A stretch of 46,532 nucleotides of DNA, taken from NCBI RefSeq assembly GCF_000376785.1, contig NZ_AQXX01000090.1:1-46532 (forward strand), read 5' to 3'. The translations under genes were made by a program, and so were the position numbers. This stretch comes from Hahella ganghwensis DSM 17046. GTDB lineage: Bacteria; Pseudomonadota; Gammaproteobacteria; Pseudomonadales; Oleiphilaceae. Below, piece by piece: positions 1 through 8,740 of the stretch; positions within the stretch are counted from its first letter, which is position 1; every line of letters starts with the position of its first letter. The notes beneath the pieces are model-generated. The model made no database searches, had not been told where the DNA came from, and worked only from the letters and a program-made list of their open reading frames with translations.

Positions 1-184
1 CACGAAGCATGGTGGATAACGGATACGGAGGGCGGCCGTTCTCGCCCTTGGGGTAATAGCGGGCGATCTTCTTTTCCATGCGTTTCCATGGGATCAGCTT
101 ATCCATTCGCTCCAGAAAGATTTCCCGGCGGGTCTTACGCTTCTTATTCTGGTATTCAGCTTCGGAGAAAGTCATCTGATCCAT
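1..184 (-). CDS. IS5-family transposase, N-terminal 61 residues (runs off the window)
   Basis: The minus strand is open from ATG at 184 to the window edge. The protein begins MDQMTFSEAEYQNKKRKTRR and continues with a segment containing FLERMDKLIPW and a GRPPYPLSTMLR-like block. This is the standard N-terminal region of IS5-group DDE transposases (a basic stretch, then the conserved RPPYP motif of the DUF772 domain). The catalytic DDE residues lie outside the window, so activity cannot be judged. The gene sits 67 bp inside the proposed IS end, a normal distance for a small IS5-like element. Confidence 0.85.
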   Translation of the reverse strand, partial: MDQMTFSEAEYQNKKRKTRREIFLERMDKLIPWKRMEKKIARYYPKGENGRPPYPLSTMLR

Positions 185-251
185 GGATAGTATTCCTGAT
201 GAGTGAAGTTGGCCGTATTATGACTGATTTGGGGAGTTATTCAGAGCCTCC
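1..251 (-). mobile_element. IS5-family insertion sequence, one end only
   Basis: The element enters from the left window edge and holds the start of its transposase gene on the minus strand. Its terminal sequence, read inward from 251 on the minus strand, is GGAGGCTCTGAATAACTCC. It is followed outside by TTAG at 252-255, which fits the YTAR target of the IS5 subgroup. The matching inverted repeat and the second TTAG copy lie outside the window, so the exact end is inferred from the target motif. The insertion interrupts the open frame that resumes at 252. Confidence 0.75.
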
Positions 252-404
252 TTAGCTGTTTATGAGTACTGGCTGGAAAATGTATGGTTCCCAACCGGTC
301 CCCATATTGAGACTCAAGATCTGATTAGAACGAAGTGGGGTTACCAGGGATCTAGCACCCGGCTAAACGCATTTGAGAATTTCTACGGGAAATTCACTCA
401 GTAG
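252..404 (+). pseudogene. C-terminal remnant (50 codons) of a gene interrupted by the IS
   Basis: Directly after the IS end one frame stays open for 50 codons to TAG at 402-404, with coding-like composition (LAVYEYWLENVWF, then IETQDLIRTKWGYQG and FENFYGKFTQ at the end). It has no start codon or ribosome binding site of its own, and its first codon overlaps the putative TTAG target site. I read it as the 3' end of a gene cut by the insertion. I do not recognise the family. The other half would lie beyond the IS to the left. Confidence 0.5.
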
Positions 405-1127
405 TAAAACTGTTACCTGGTTTCACTGAGACAGTGTTTTTGGTGATTGAACACGAAGCCCTGATTGGGTGAAATGATCTCAGGGCGCCGGGTGGATTAT
501 CATTGCTGTAAGTTCTTAAAATTTAATCTGAATTCAGCAACTTGTAGTCGTCAGCCCGGATTTCCACCGAAACTCCCGATGAGGTTACCCAATACCTCGT
601 CGGGTCTCCGTCAGGCACTTGACGCCAAAGAGCGTTTCAAAACGTTAATGCCGCAAAGGCAACGCAAATAATTCTTCGAAAGTTTCCTAACGCTTTTCCC
701 AACCTTCATCTCCTGTACGCTTTACATTGGCATGGTTGTCCGTGAAGCTAATGCCACATTCTGTTCCTCTTTACTCATCTCCTGACACTGAGCTGCTATG
801 TGGTTATTAGCCCCTTCGGCATGACCAGAATCTCGACATGTTCCCGGTGAGGCCAAGCATGGCTAGATAGGATGCGAAGGCGTTGGATGCCTTATTTCTG
901 GTTTGGTTATGGTGGCTGGGAAGGTATACAAGGAAGCCAGGCTGGTATGATAGATGGTGATCTCTGGTGTTGAAGTGCGTAAAGGGGTATGGCACGAAAT
1001 ATCGCGTTGTTGATAAGGCTATTGGAGTGATGCCGAGAAGATGACGCGCGACGGCAGTAAGCTCTGAGCAAAATCTTAGTCAGTCTAAGATCGTCATGAA
1101 CCTATAAAGTGTGAGAGTGAGGCGAAT
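405..1127. other. 720-bp stretch without a convincing gene
   Basis: Only short overlapping frames occur here (for example 465-671 on plus and 807-995 on minus), with no ribosome binding site and no family I recognise. One clear structure is a hairpin at 575-604: CCCGATGAGG, ten-base loop, CCTCGTCGGG, with one G-U wobble. No T-run follows, so it is not a standard terminator. The stretch lies between an IS-disrupted gene and an intact one and could be decayed coding DNA or hold an unrecognised small RNA. Confidence 0.4.
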
Positions 1128-2111
1128 ATGTGGAGTGATCCGAGTTGGCCCCAGGCAGCCAGAAATACCCAAAAGTGTGCTGTCTGTGATCAGGAAACGA
1201 GTTCACTTCCCGTCCCCTCTGATTTTGGGGACGCAATTTGCTCGTCGATTCAATGTCAGCAGGTCTGGCAGAAAAAAGACCATATGCCGCCTGCCATGTT
1301 TCAGCATCATCTTAATTTCCAGCGTGAGGTGATTCGAGGGCGTCTTGCCCGTGAACAGCAGGAAGAAGCGCATAGAGCTGAAGTTGACGATAAAATCCGT
1401 GAAGAAAACCTGGTCCTGTTTGAGCGATTAGTCTCAAGCCATTCGAATCTGCTACCGGAATACGCTTCCCCGGAAACTCATCTCGTTGCCCTGCCATCAG
1501 GTAAGGAACAGCTGCAGCCCTTGGCAGCAGAGCGAGTCGCTGAGTATCGTGCTCATCTGGAGAATATGATTATTGCAGCGCTGGTGACCAATGATGCTGA
1601 TGATTTGTTCCTCAAGGAGAACGAAGAAAAAGCCCGGAAAACGGACGAGAAACTCGTGATGCGACCAGAAATATCTGCCAAGGCCGATCAATTCTGCGCA
1701 CTGTGCAAGGGAGGGTGCTGTACAGCTGGTGGCAATGATGCTCTGCTGGATGTTCGGGGTGTACGTCGATATATGCAGGAGAACCCTGAACTATCTCCAA
1801 TAGAGGTACTTGAACGATATCTGGATAAAGTGCCTGGTCAATCCATGGAGGGGTCCTGCATAAATCACACTTCCAACGGTTGTGTCTTGCCCCGAGACAT
1901 GCGCTCGGATATCTGCAATGGATATTTTTGTGATTCCGTAAAATCCCATAACCGCATGATGGAAGGGTTACCTGAAGATCAAGTGGTGGCCATAACCCGA
2001 AACCACAGTAATTTTCAAAAGTATCATGCAGGGGCTGATTTGAGTGTTCGTGAAGTGGCGATTCTGGATGATCAGATGTTAAAACTGATCCCCGTCACCA
2101 ATATTGTTTAG
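1128..2111 (+). CDS. Cysteine-cluster protein with YkgJ/UPF0153-like CxxCxxxCC domain
   Basis: A 327-residue cytosolic protein; start ATG 1128 is preceded by a GAGGCG-like site. The C-terminal half holds CALCKGGCC at residues 190-198, then a Cys near residue 243 and a GC...C...C series (NGCVLPRDMRSDICNGYFC). That spacing resembles the YkgJ/UPF0153 proteins, which are predicted to bind zinc or an Fe-S cluster. The N-terminus has a second Cys set (CAVC near 18-21, then two more by 45), suggesting another metal site. A charged, probably helical segment (about 65-110) joins them. No signal peptide or membrane segment. It converges with serA and seems to be a single-gene unit. The biochemical role is unknown; metal binding is inferred from cysteine spacing only. 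Confidence 0.75.
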   Translation: MWSDPSWPQAARNTQKCAVCDQETSSLPVPSDFGDAICSSIQCQQVWQKKDHMPPAMFQHHLNFQREVIRGRLAREQQEEAHRAEVDDKIREENLVLFERLVSSHSNLLPEYASPETHLVALPSGKEQLQPLAAERVAEYRAHLENMIIAALVTNDADDLFLKENEEKARKTDEKLVMRPEISAKADQFCALCKGGCCTAGGNDALLDVRGVRRYMQENPELSPIEVLERYLDKVPGQSMEGSCINHTSNGCVLPRDMRSDICNGYFCDSVKSHNRMMEGLPEDQVVAITRNHSNFQKYHAGADLSVREVAILDDQMLKLIPVTNIV

Positions 2112-2143
2112 ATGAAATCGACGATACTTTGAGTGGGACAGGA

Positions 2144-2173
2144 ATATAAAAAGGGCACGAGATTGTGCCCTTT
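2144..2173 (-). terminator. Rho-independent terminator of serA
   Basis: A perfect 9-bp stem AAAGGGCAC / GTGCCCTTT (2150-2158 and 2165-2173) with a 6-nt loop. Read on the minus strand the stem runs into TTTATATT, a usable U-tract, 28 bp past the serA stop. On the plus strand the stem is followed by GAAG, so it would be weaker for the converging gene at 1128-2111. Confidence 0.75.
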
Positions 2174-2200
2174 GAAGTGGTTTCTTGATCTACGTGACGC

Positions 2201-3430
2201 TTAGAACAATACCCGACAGCGAATGGTGCCTTTGACCGAGCGAAGCTTGGTCAGAGCCAGATCGCTGTATTCCTTGTTGATATCGACAACCACGTAACCA
2301 ACTTTTTCGTTGGTCTGCAGGTACTGACCGCAGACGTTGATTCCGTTCTCTGAGAATACGGAGTTGATCTCAGACATGACGCCTGGCACGTTTTCATGGA
2401 TGTGAAGCAGGCGATGGTTATCAGGATGAGATGGCAGAGATACTTCGGGGAAGTTCACCGAGGTCACCGTCATACCTGTGTCGCTGTACTTCGCCAGCTT
2501 TTCACCCACTTCACGGCCAATATTCTCCTGGGCTTCCATGGTGCTACCACCAATGTGAGGGGTCAGGATGACATTGTCGAACTCACGCAAGGGGGAAATG
2601 AATTCGTCCTTGTTGGTGCGTGGCTCTACCGGGAAAACGTCAATCGCCGCACCCAGCAGTTTGTCCTCGCGCAGTGCATTCACCATCGCCTCGATATCAA
2701 TGACCGTACCACGGGAAGCATTGATCAGGATGCTCTTGTCTTTCATCGCGGAAAGCTCTTTGGCACCGAACATGTTTTTGGTGGCCGGTGTTTCGGGTAC
2801 GTGCAGACTGACGATATCACTCATGGCCAGTAGCTCGTGCAGGCTGTCCACCTGAGAAGCATTCCCCAGTGGCAATTTAGTAACCACATCATAGAATACG
2901 ACTCTCATGCCGAGACCTTCGGCCAGAATGCTCAGTTGGGTTCCGATACTGCCATACCCAACGATACCCAGCACCTTGCCCCGAATCTCGTAGCTGTTTT
3001 TGGCGGACTTCATCCATTCGCCACGGTGGGCGGCGGCATTCTTCTCCGGAATCCCCCGCAACAGCAGAATGGCTTCGGCCAACACCAGCTCAGCCACCGA
3101 ACGGGTATTTGAGTAAGGCGCGTTGAAGACCGCAACACCTCTGGAAAGAGCGGCATTCAGGTCAACCTGATTGGTTCCGATACAGAAGCACCCGATAGCA
3201 ATCAATTTCTGTGCGTGTTCCAGTACTTCGTCAGTAAGCTGGGTGCGGGAGCGAATACCGATAAAATGCGCATCGGCAATCTTTTCTTTCAGTTCGGCTT
3301 CGGGAAGAGAGCCCACATGGTATTCAATATTGGTATAGCCAGCGGCGTTCAATGTATCCACCGCAGACTGGTGAACCCCTTCCAGAAGAAGGAATTTGAT
3401 CTTGCTTTTGTCTAAAGACGTCTGGGTCAT
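2201..3430 (-). CDS. serA: D-3-phosphoglycerate dehydrogenase
   Basis: 409 residues, the length of the E. coli-type enzyme. It catalyses the first step of L-serine synthesis, oxidising 3-phosphoglycerate with NAD+; enzymes of this type also reduce 2-oxoglutarate to D-2-hydroxyglutarate. Visible features: Rossmann motif GIVGYGSIGTQL (about 156-167), catalytic Arg in INASRGTVID (about 239), and catalytic His in LTPHIGGST (about 292). A C-terminal ACT domain (about 335-409, HENVPGVMSEI) is the site of serine feedback inhibition in this family. It is divergent from a D-2-hydroxyglutarate dehydrogenase gene, which removes the side product that SerA makes. A clear terminator follows the stop. Confidence 0.96.
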   Translation of the reverse strand: MTQTSLDKSKIKFLLLEGVHQSAVDTLNAAGYTNIEYHVGSLPEAELKEKIADAHFIGIRSRTQLTDEVLEHAQKLIAIGCFCIGTNQVDLNAALSRGVAVFNAPYSNTRSVAELVLAEAILLLRGIPEKNAAAHRGEWMKSAKNSYEIRGKVLGIVGYGSIGTQLSILAEGLGMRVVFYDVVTKLPLGNASQVDSLHELLAMSDIVSLHVPETPATKNMFGAKELSAMKDKSILINASRGTVIDIEAMVNALREDKLLGAAIDVFPVEPRTNKDEFISPLREFDNVILTPHIGGSTMEAQENIGREVGEKLAKYSDTGMTVTSVNFPEVSLPSHPDNHRLLHIHENVPGVMSEINSVFSENGINVCGQYLQTNEKVGYVVVDINKEYSDLALTKLRSVKGTIRCRVLF

Positions 3431-3788
3431 ATCGGGTTGAACCTTTTAAATTGCTTGGTCACTGCGCTGTTTATCCGGGCTGTTTCAGCGATAATATTCC
3501 AGAAATTTGAATGATATCCCCGTAAAAACCAGGGGGATCAACAGCGGAGGGCGCGTATGATACCATATGCGTCGCTTTTTGACTTGCAGATTTAGATAAA
3601 TTGTGAATGGCCGGGTTTTTGGTGTGACTGCTCTGCAACCCCCGTCAATGGTGGCTTTGCGTAAGTGGAATGCGTCACTCCTGGGCAGTATTCATGTAGA
3701 TTATGTTGACTATTAACCTGTGACTGGGACGTCGACATATTAAAAATGATGATCTTGTACAACGTTTAAGTGAAATAGAGAGAAGTAT
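3431..3788. promoter_or_regulatory. Divergent serA / D2HGDH intergenic region
   Basis: 358 bp between two divergent genes, so it must hold both promoters. I see no -35/-10 pair with good spacing on either strand. A TTGACT at 3706-3711 lacks a -10 at the right distance. On the plus strand AGAGAGAAG lies just before the ATG at 3789. The short palindromic run CCCCGTAAAAACCAGGGG near 3517-3534 could be an operator or a hairpin in the serA leader. No riboswitch is recognised. Confidence 0.4.
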
Positions 3789-5192
3789 ATGACCCAGGTT
3801 CCGGCCGAACAGATTATTGAGCGTTTAAAAAGTGTGGTTTCTGTCGGTAAAGTACTGACGGACGCGGATGCGTTGCAATCCTATGGTTCGGACTGGACCA
3901 GGAAGTTCTCGCCTGATCCTCTGGCAATTGTTTTGCCCAAAACCACAGAAGAAGTGCAGGCGGTCGTGTTGGCTGCCAACGAACTTGGATTTGGACTGGT
4001 CCCCTCAGGTGGCAGGACAGGTCTGAGTGCCGGAGCTGTCGCGGCAAACGGTGAAGTGGTTGTTGCCTTCGACAATATGAACCAGATTCTGGACTTCAAC
4101 AGTGGCGATCGCACAGTTCTGTGTCAGGCAGGAGTGGTCACCGAGCAGCTGCAGAATTTTGCCAGTGAGAACAACCTTTATTATCCCGTGGATTTTGCTT
4201 CTGCCGGATCCAGCCAGTTGGGTGGCAACTTGTCGACCAATGCTGGTGGTATCAAGGTGATTCGGTGGGGGATGAGTCGTGACTGGGTCGCCGGACTTAA
4301 AGTGGTGACGGGCAAGGGAGACATCCTGGAGCTGAACAAGGATTTGGTAAAGAACAACACCGGATACGATCTCAGGCACCTTTTTATAGGTGCCGAGGGA
4401 ACTCTTGGATTTATTACCGAAGCCACAATGAAGCTGACGCGACAGCCGAATAATCTGACGGTTCTTGTGCTGGGGCTCAGTCATTTCAATCATGTGATGG
4501 ATGTGCTGCAGACTTTCTCAAACAAACTGGATCTGACGGCGTTTGAGTTCTTTTCTCATCAGGCCATGGGACACGTATTGGCTCATGCTGATATCCCGCG
4601 TCCATTTGAAACTGAGGCGCCTTACTATGCTCTGCTTGAATTTGAGTGTCTGACTGATGACATGCTGGAAGATGCCATGGGGCTGTTTGAAACCTGTGTC
4701 GAGAATGAGTGGGTACTCGATGGGGCGATCAGTCAGAGTGAAACCCAGGCGATGAACCTGTGGCGTCTGCGTGAGGGCATTTCAGAGAGTATTGCTCCCC
4801 ATACACCTTATAAGAATGATATTTCCGTGATTCCCAGTAAGGTGCCCGAGTTTCTGACCAGAATTGATGAAATTGTCAGCAAGGAATATCCGGATTTTGA
4901 AATCATCTGGTTCGGTCATATTGGTGATGGAAATCTTCATCTCAATATTCTGAAGCCTGCTGATCTATCCAAAGAGGAATTCTTCAAGCGCTGTGAGCAG
5001 GTCAACACCATGGTTTTTGAAACTGTCGAAGCGTTCCGGGGGAGTGTTTCCGCCGAACATGGGGTCGGGCTGCTGAAAAAGGATTACCTGCAATATACCC
5101 GCAGTTCTGCGGAGATGGCCTACCTTAAGGCCATCAAGCAGGCTTTTGATCCCAATAACGTGATGAATCCAGGCAAGGTGATCGATTTATGA
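3789..5192 (+). CDS. FAD-dependent D-2-hydroxyglutarate dehydrogenase (GlcD/D2HGDH family)
   Basis: 467 residues. An N-terminal FAD_binding_4 (VAO/PCMH) domain spans about 35-215, with SGGRTGLSAGAV (about 78-89), GGNLSTNAGGIKV and IGAEGTLGFITEATM. A C-terminal FAD-oxidase domain has WFGHIGDGNLHLNI and SAEHGVGLLKKDYL, including the metal- and substrate-binding His residues. The family oxidises D-2-hydroxyacids and passes electrons to an acceptor such as ETF. Divergence from serA matches the Pseudomonas arrangement in which D2HGDH recycles D-2-hydroxyglutarate made by SerA and so pulls serine synthesis. D-lactate or glycolate dehydrogenase is the main alternative, but the serA neighbour argues for D2HGDH. 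The stop overlaps the next start (ATGA). Confidence 0.88.
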   Translation: MTQVPAEQIIERLKSVVSVGKVLTDADALQSYGSDWTRKFSPDPLAIVLPKTTEEVQAVVLAANELGFGLVPSGGRTGLSAGAVAANGEVVVAFDNMNQILDFNSGDRTVLCQAGVVTEQLQNFASENNLYYPVDFASAGSSQLGGNLSTNAGGIKVIRWGMSRDWVAGLKVVTGKGDILELNKDLVKNNTGYDLRHLFIGAEGTLGFITEATMKLTRQPNNLTVLVLGLSHFNHVMDVLQTFSNKLDLTAFEFFSHQAMGHVLAHADIPRPFETEAPYYALLEFECLTDDMLEDAMGLFETCVENEWVLDGAISQSETQAMNLWRLREGISESIAPHTPYKNDISVIPSKVPEFLTRIDEIVSKEYPDFEIIWFGHIGDGNLHLNILKPADLSKEEFFKRCEQVNTMVFETVEAFRGSVSAEHGVGLLKKDYLQYTRSSAEMAYLKAIKQAFDPNNVMNPGKVIDL

Positions 5193-5842
5193 TGCATGCA
5201 CGACTGCTGACAGGTGAGGACTTCCCTGCGCCTGTCAGCAAAGTGGTATGCGTGGGCCGGAATTATGCTGAGCACGCAAAAGAGCTGAATAATCCGGTTC
5301 CCACGACCCCGATCTTATTTATCAAACCTAACTCCAGTTTGACCCGGCTAGAAGATGGGGTGGCGTTGCCGGAAGGCCAGAATGTTCATTACGAGGCTGA
5401 GCTGGCTGTCCTGGTTGGCCGAAAACTGAAAAATGCGAGCGAAGACGAAGCAAAAAGCGCAGTTGCCGGTCTTGGTCTGGCGCTGGATCTGACGCTTCGT
5501 GAGGTGCAGTCGCAACTCAAGGAGAAAGGGCTGCCCTGGGAAATCGCCAAGGCATTCGACGGAGCATGTCCTTTGTCGTCATTTCAGCCGGTCGATAATC
5601 CTGATTTGGAAGACCTGGAATACCGGCTTTCGATCAATCAGGAACTTCGTCAACACGGCGTCACCGCTCAGATGCTGACTCCCATTGCCCGCCTGCTGGC
5701 TTATACGTCCAACATCTTTACCCTTGAGCCCGGTGATGTGGTTCTGACAGGAACACCCGCAGGTGTCGGACAGTTGCATGCTGGGGATCAACTTGAACTG
5801 GATGCTTCATTTGGCGTGAAGGTGTCTGCCAAGGTCCGCTAA
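5189..5842 (+). CDS. Fumarylacetoacetate hydrolase (FAH) family protein
   Basis: 217 residues, a single FAH catalytic domain as in FAHD1/YcgM-type acylpyruvases and oxaloacetate decarboxylases. Visible family features are VVCVGRNYAEHAKEL near the N-terminus, the acidic metal site YEAELAVLVGRKL (about 66-78) and the C-terminal GDVVLTGTPAGVGQLHAGD. Its ATG overlaps the preceding stop by 4 bp, so it is translationally coupled to D2HGDH. The likely substrate is a small beta- or gamma-diketo acid or oxaloacetate, which would suit a 2-oxoacid clean-up role; the exact substrate cannot be read from sequence. Confidence 0.87.
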   Translation: MMHARLLTGEDFPAPVSKVVCVGRNYAEHAKELNNPVPTTPILFIKPNSSLTRLEDGVALPEGQNVHYEAELAVLVGRKLKNASEDEAKSAVAGLGLALDLTLREVQSQLKEKGLPWEIAKAFDGACPLSSFQPVDNPDLEDLEYRLSINQELRQHGVTAQMLTPIARLLAYTSNIFTLEPGDVVLTGTPAGVGQLHAGDQLELDASFGVKVSAKVR

Positions 5843-6184
5843 TCAGTAAAGGATACTCTGAGGGTATCCTTCCTCTATCACTCAATTTACTGGAGTTTGC
5901 AGGGAGTATAAATCCTGTGAATACCCAAGATTCACTCATCAGACCCTGGTTGGGAATGATTCCCTAGGTGTTTTCACGTACAATACCGCACTTTCACTGC
6001 CTGGAAGTCTTTTTCAGACTGTTTATGATGGACTTCCGTGTCCTGCGAACAGTACAACTGCAGAAGACAGGCAGCACTCTGGAGGTGGATGGGGACCCAC
6101 TTCACGGGGTGATTTTGAAGCAATGCGAGTGCACTTCCTGCAAGGAATGCCCGTACAACGTCTAGAGTGTGTTGAGGCTTAAAT
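5843..6184. other. Intergenic region between FAH gene and glcB, with a hairpin
   Basis: 342 bp. An 8-bp perfect hairpin, AAGGATAC / GTATCCTT at 5849-5856 and 5864-5871, begins 6 bp after the FAH stop and is followed by a pyrimidine stretch (CCTCTATC). It is probably a weak terminator. The remainder must hold the glcB promoter, but I see no good -35/-10 pair. A 65-codon GTG frame at 5968-6165 has no ribosome binding site and is not called. Confidence 0.4.
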
Positions 6185-8356
6185 ATGACTGAGAGAGTCC
6201 AAGTTGGCAGCCTGCAGGTTGCCAAGGTTTTGTACGATTTTATAAATGAAAAAGCGATCCCCGGAACAGGCGTGTCTGCGGACAAGTTCTGGTCCGAGAT
6301 GGAAGCCGTACTCACTGATCTCGCCCCTAAAAATAAAGCGCTTCTGCAAAAGCGTGATGATATCCAGGCAAAAATCGATGAATACCACAAAACGAATAAA
6401 ACGATTGATGCCGCAGCCTATAAAGATTTTCTAAAGGAAATTGGTTACCTGCTCCCTGAAGGTGAAGATTTCCAGGTGACGACTCAGAATGTCGACCCTG
6501 AAATTGCCACCATGGCAGGCCCACAGTTGGTTGTTCCAGTGATGAATGCGCGTTTTGCATTAAACGCAGCCAATGCCCGTTGGGGGAGCCTGTATGATGC
6601 TTTGTACGGCACAGATGTTATTTCCGAAGACGGTGGGGCTGAAAAGGGGAAAGGTTACAATCCTGTGCGTGGCGCAAAGGTCATTGAGTTCGCCCGTACC
6701 TTCCTGGATCAGGCTGCGCCGCTGGCCTCTGGCAGTCACAAAGATGCAACCGGCTATCAGATTGAAGGCGGAAAGCTGAACGTTTCCCTCAAAAACGGCT
6801 CTGTCTCGGGGCTTGGAAATGAATCTCAACTGATTGGATACACTGGTGAAGCGAATGCTCCGACTGGTGTTCTTCTGCAAAACAACGGGCTGCGTTTTGA
6901 AATTCAAATCGATGCCGAGAGTCCGATTGGTCAGACGGATGCAGCTGGCGTAAAAGATGTATTGATGGAAGCGGCCCTGACGACCATTCAGGACTGCGAA
7001 GACTCTGTTGCAGCTGTGGATGCCGATGACAAGGTCGTGGTCTACAGCAACTGGCTGGGACTCATGAAAGGTGACCTGGCTGAATCCTTCGAGAAAGGTG
7101 GAAAGCAGATGACGCGTACGCTTCATGCTGATCGCACCTATACCGCGCCGGATGGCGGCAGTTTGACACTACCCGGTCGCAGCCTGTTGTTTGTGCGTAA
7201 CGTGGGACACCTGATGACGATTGATGCCATTCTGGATAAAGATGGCAACGAAGTACCTGAAGGTATTCTGGACGGCATGATCACCTCCCTGATCGCTATT
7301 CATGATCTGAAAGGCAACAGCAAAGTCCGTAATTCCAAGACCGGCAGTGTTTATATCGTTAAACCGAAAATGCACGGTCCAGAGGAAGTGGCCTTCACCA
7401 ATGAATTGTTTGGCCGAGTGGAAGATGCGCTGGGACTGGAACGTTTTACGCTGAAAGTGGGCATCATGGATGAGGAGCGTCGCACCACGATCAACCTCAA
7501 AGAATGTATTCGTGCTGCCAGTGATCGAGTGGTCTTTATCAACACCGGTTTCCTCGACCGGACAGGTGATGAGATCCATACCAGCATGCTGGCCGGGCCA
7601 GTTGTGCGTAAAGCGGTGATGAAACAACAGCCTTGGATTAACGCTTATGAAGACTGGAACGTAGATATCGGTCTGGCGACCGGATTGAAAGGTCGTGCCC
7701 AGATTGGTAAAGGGATGTGGCCAATTCCTGATGAAATGCAGCAAATGTTGGATACCAAGATCGGACATCCGATGGCGGGCGCCAACTGTGCCTGGGTTCC
7801 GTCTCCAACAGCTGCTGCTTTGCACGCGCTACACTATCACAAAGTCAGTGTTGCCGAGCGCCAGGAAGAGCTGGCCAAACGTGAGCGGGCTTCGCTGGAC
7901 GATATTCTGACCATTCCATTACTGGGTGATACGCAGCTAAGCGCTGACGACATCCAGAAAGAGCTGGACAACAACGCCCAGGGTATCCTTGGTTACGTGG
8001 TTCGCTGGATTGACCAGGGTGTGGGATGCTCCAAAGTTCCTGATATCAATGATGTGGGTCTGATGGAGGACCGAGCGACTTTACGGATTTCCAGCCAGCA
8101 TATTGCCAACTGGTTATTGCACGGCATCTGCACTGAAGAGCAGGTGGTGGAAACCATGAAGCGGATGGCAGCAGTTGTAGACCGTCAGAATGCCAACGAT
8201 CCTTTGTACCGGCCGATGGCTCCGGATTTTGATGACAGCGTAGCTTTTCAGGCAGCATGTGATCTGGTGTTGAAGGGAACCGCACAACCAAATGGTTATA
8301 CAGAACCATTGTTGCATGCGTATCGTCGCAAGGCGAAGGCCAAATACGGAGTCTGA
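6185..8356 (+). CDS. glcB: Malate synthase G
   Basis: 723 residues, the usual length of monomeric malate synthase G, which condenses glyoxylate with acetyl-CoA to malate in the glyoxylate shunt. Seen: the N-terminal helical clasp, the barrel segment [14 protein letters not shown] with the catalytic-site Arg (about residue 340), the acidic Mg2+ region [20 protein letters not shown] (about 427-446), [17 protein letters not shown], and [18 protein letters not shown] holding the general-base Asp (about 628). The cytosolic enzyme is transcribed alone, 342 bp after the FAH gene. It is needed for growth on acetate, fatty acids or the acetyl-CoA released by the downstream atu pathway. Confidence 0.97.
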   Translation: MTERVQVGSLQVAKVLYDFINEKAIPGTGVSADKFWSEMEAVLTDLAPKNKALLQKRDDIQAKIDEYHKTNKTIDAAAYKDFLKEIGYLLPEGEDFQVTTQNVDPEIATMAGPQLVVPVMNARFALNAANARWGSLYDALYGTDVISEDGGAEKGKGYNPVRGAKVIEFARTFLDQAAPLASGSHKDATGYQIEGGKLNVSLKNGSVSGLGNESQLIGYTGEANAPTGVLLQNNGLRFEIQIDAESPIGQTDAAGVKDVLMEAALTTIQDCEDSVAAVDADDKVVVYSNWLGLMKGDLAESFEKGGKQMTRTLHADRTYTAPDGGSLTLPGRSLLFVRNVGHLMTIDAILDKDGNEVPEGILDGMITSLIAIHDLKGNSKVRNSKTGSVYIVKPKMHGPEEVAFTNELFGRVEDALGLERFTLKVGIMDEERRTTINLKECIRAASDRVVFINTGFLDRTGDEIHTSMLAGPVVRKAVMKQQPWINAYEDWNVDIGLATGLKGRAQIGKGMWPIPDEMQQMLDTKIGHPMAGANCAWVPSPTAAALHALHYHKVSVAERQEELAKRERASLDDILTIPLLGDTQLSADDIQKELDNNAQGILGYVVRWIDQGVGCSKVPDINDVGLMEDRATLRISSQHIANWLLHGICTEEQVVETMKRMAAVVDRQNANDPLYRPMAPDFDDSVAFQAACDLVLKGTAQPNGYTEPLLHAYRRKAKAKYGV

Positions 8357-8551
8357 TTTCTTAGCTTCGTGGAATCTGCGCGAAGCCAGGGATTACATAA
8401 CCAGACACGACTATAAGTAGTAAGAAACCAAATTAGCTTTGGAAGCAAAATCATAAGGGTAGAACACCCTTCGAGTGCGAGAGCCAAGAAAAACAATAAG
8501 GCAACGAGCTAGCTAGGGATAAAACATCAAACTACACATACCCCTTAGTTT
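8357..8551 (+). ncRNA. Candidate 3'-UTR or intergenic small RNA downstream of glcB
   Basis: About 195 bp without an open frame lie between the glcB stop and a strong terminator. It contains a 6-bp hairpin AAGGGT-AGAAC-ACCCTT (8455-8471) and A-rich single-stranded stretches, then ends in a GC stem with nine Ts. That shape is typical of Hfq-dependent RNAs released from, or transcribed beside, an mRNA 3' end. I see no promoter and recognise no known RNA family, so a simple long 3' UTR is equally possible. Confidence 0.25.
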
Positions 8552-8579
8552 GACCCGGTCATTGGCCGGTTTTTTTTTG
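8552..8579 (+). terminator. Strong Rho-independent terminator
   Basis: ACCCGGT / GGCCGGT stem (8553-8559 and 8564-8570, imperfect) with a CATT loop, followed by nine Ts (8570-8578). It ends the glcB transcript or a small RNA from the preceding 200 bp. Confidence 0.8.
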
Positions 8580-8740
8580 TTTGATCAATAGGGTTTGCTG
8601 GTGTTTCATATCGGGCACTGGCTTGCGTGTTGAAGATCGACAGCCTTCAAAAAACATGGTGATTTGTTGATTCCGATCGGCCACACTTACACAGGTTTAT
8701 GGTTAGTATAAACAGGCCCTAAGGAAGGAACCTGCCATTC

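Noticed and set aside
595-730. Integron attC site, from GTTAATG and CCTAACG-like motifs
   Set aside because: The two motifs do not pair as complementary core sites and no gene cassette or integrase is present.
465-995. Short frames at 465-671 (plus) and 807-995 (minus)
   Set aside because: No ribosome site and low-complexity composition. I could not link them to any family, so the stretch is described as without a gene.
5968-6165. 65-codon GTG frame before glcB with four Cys
   Set aside because: No ribosome binding site, no recognisable domain, and a position expected for the glcB promoter and leader.
7169-7825. 218-codon minus-strand frame inside glcB
   Set aside because: It lies entirely antisense to a certain gene (malate synthase G) and its composition follows that of the complement.
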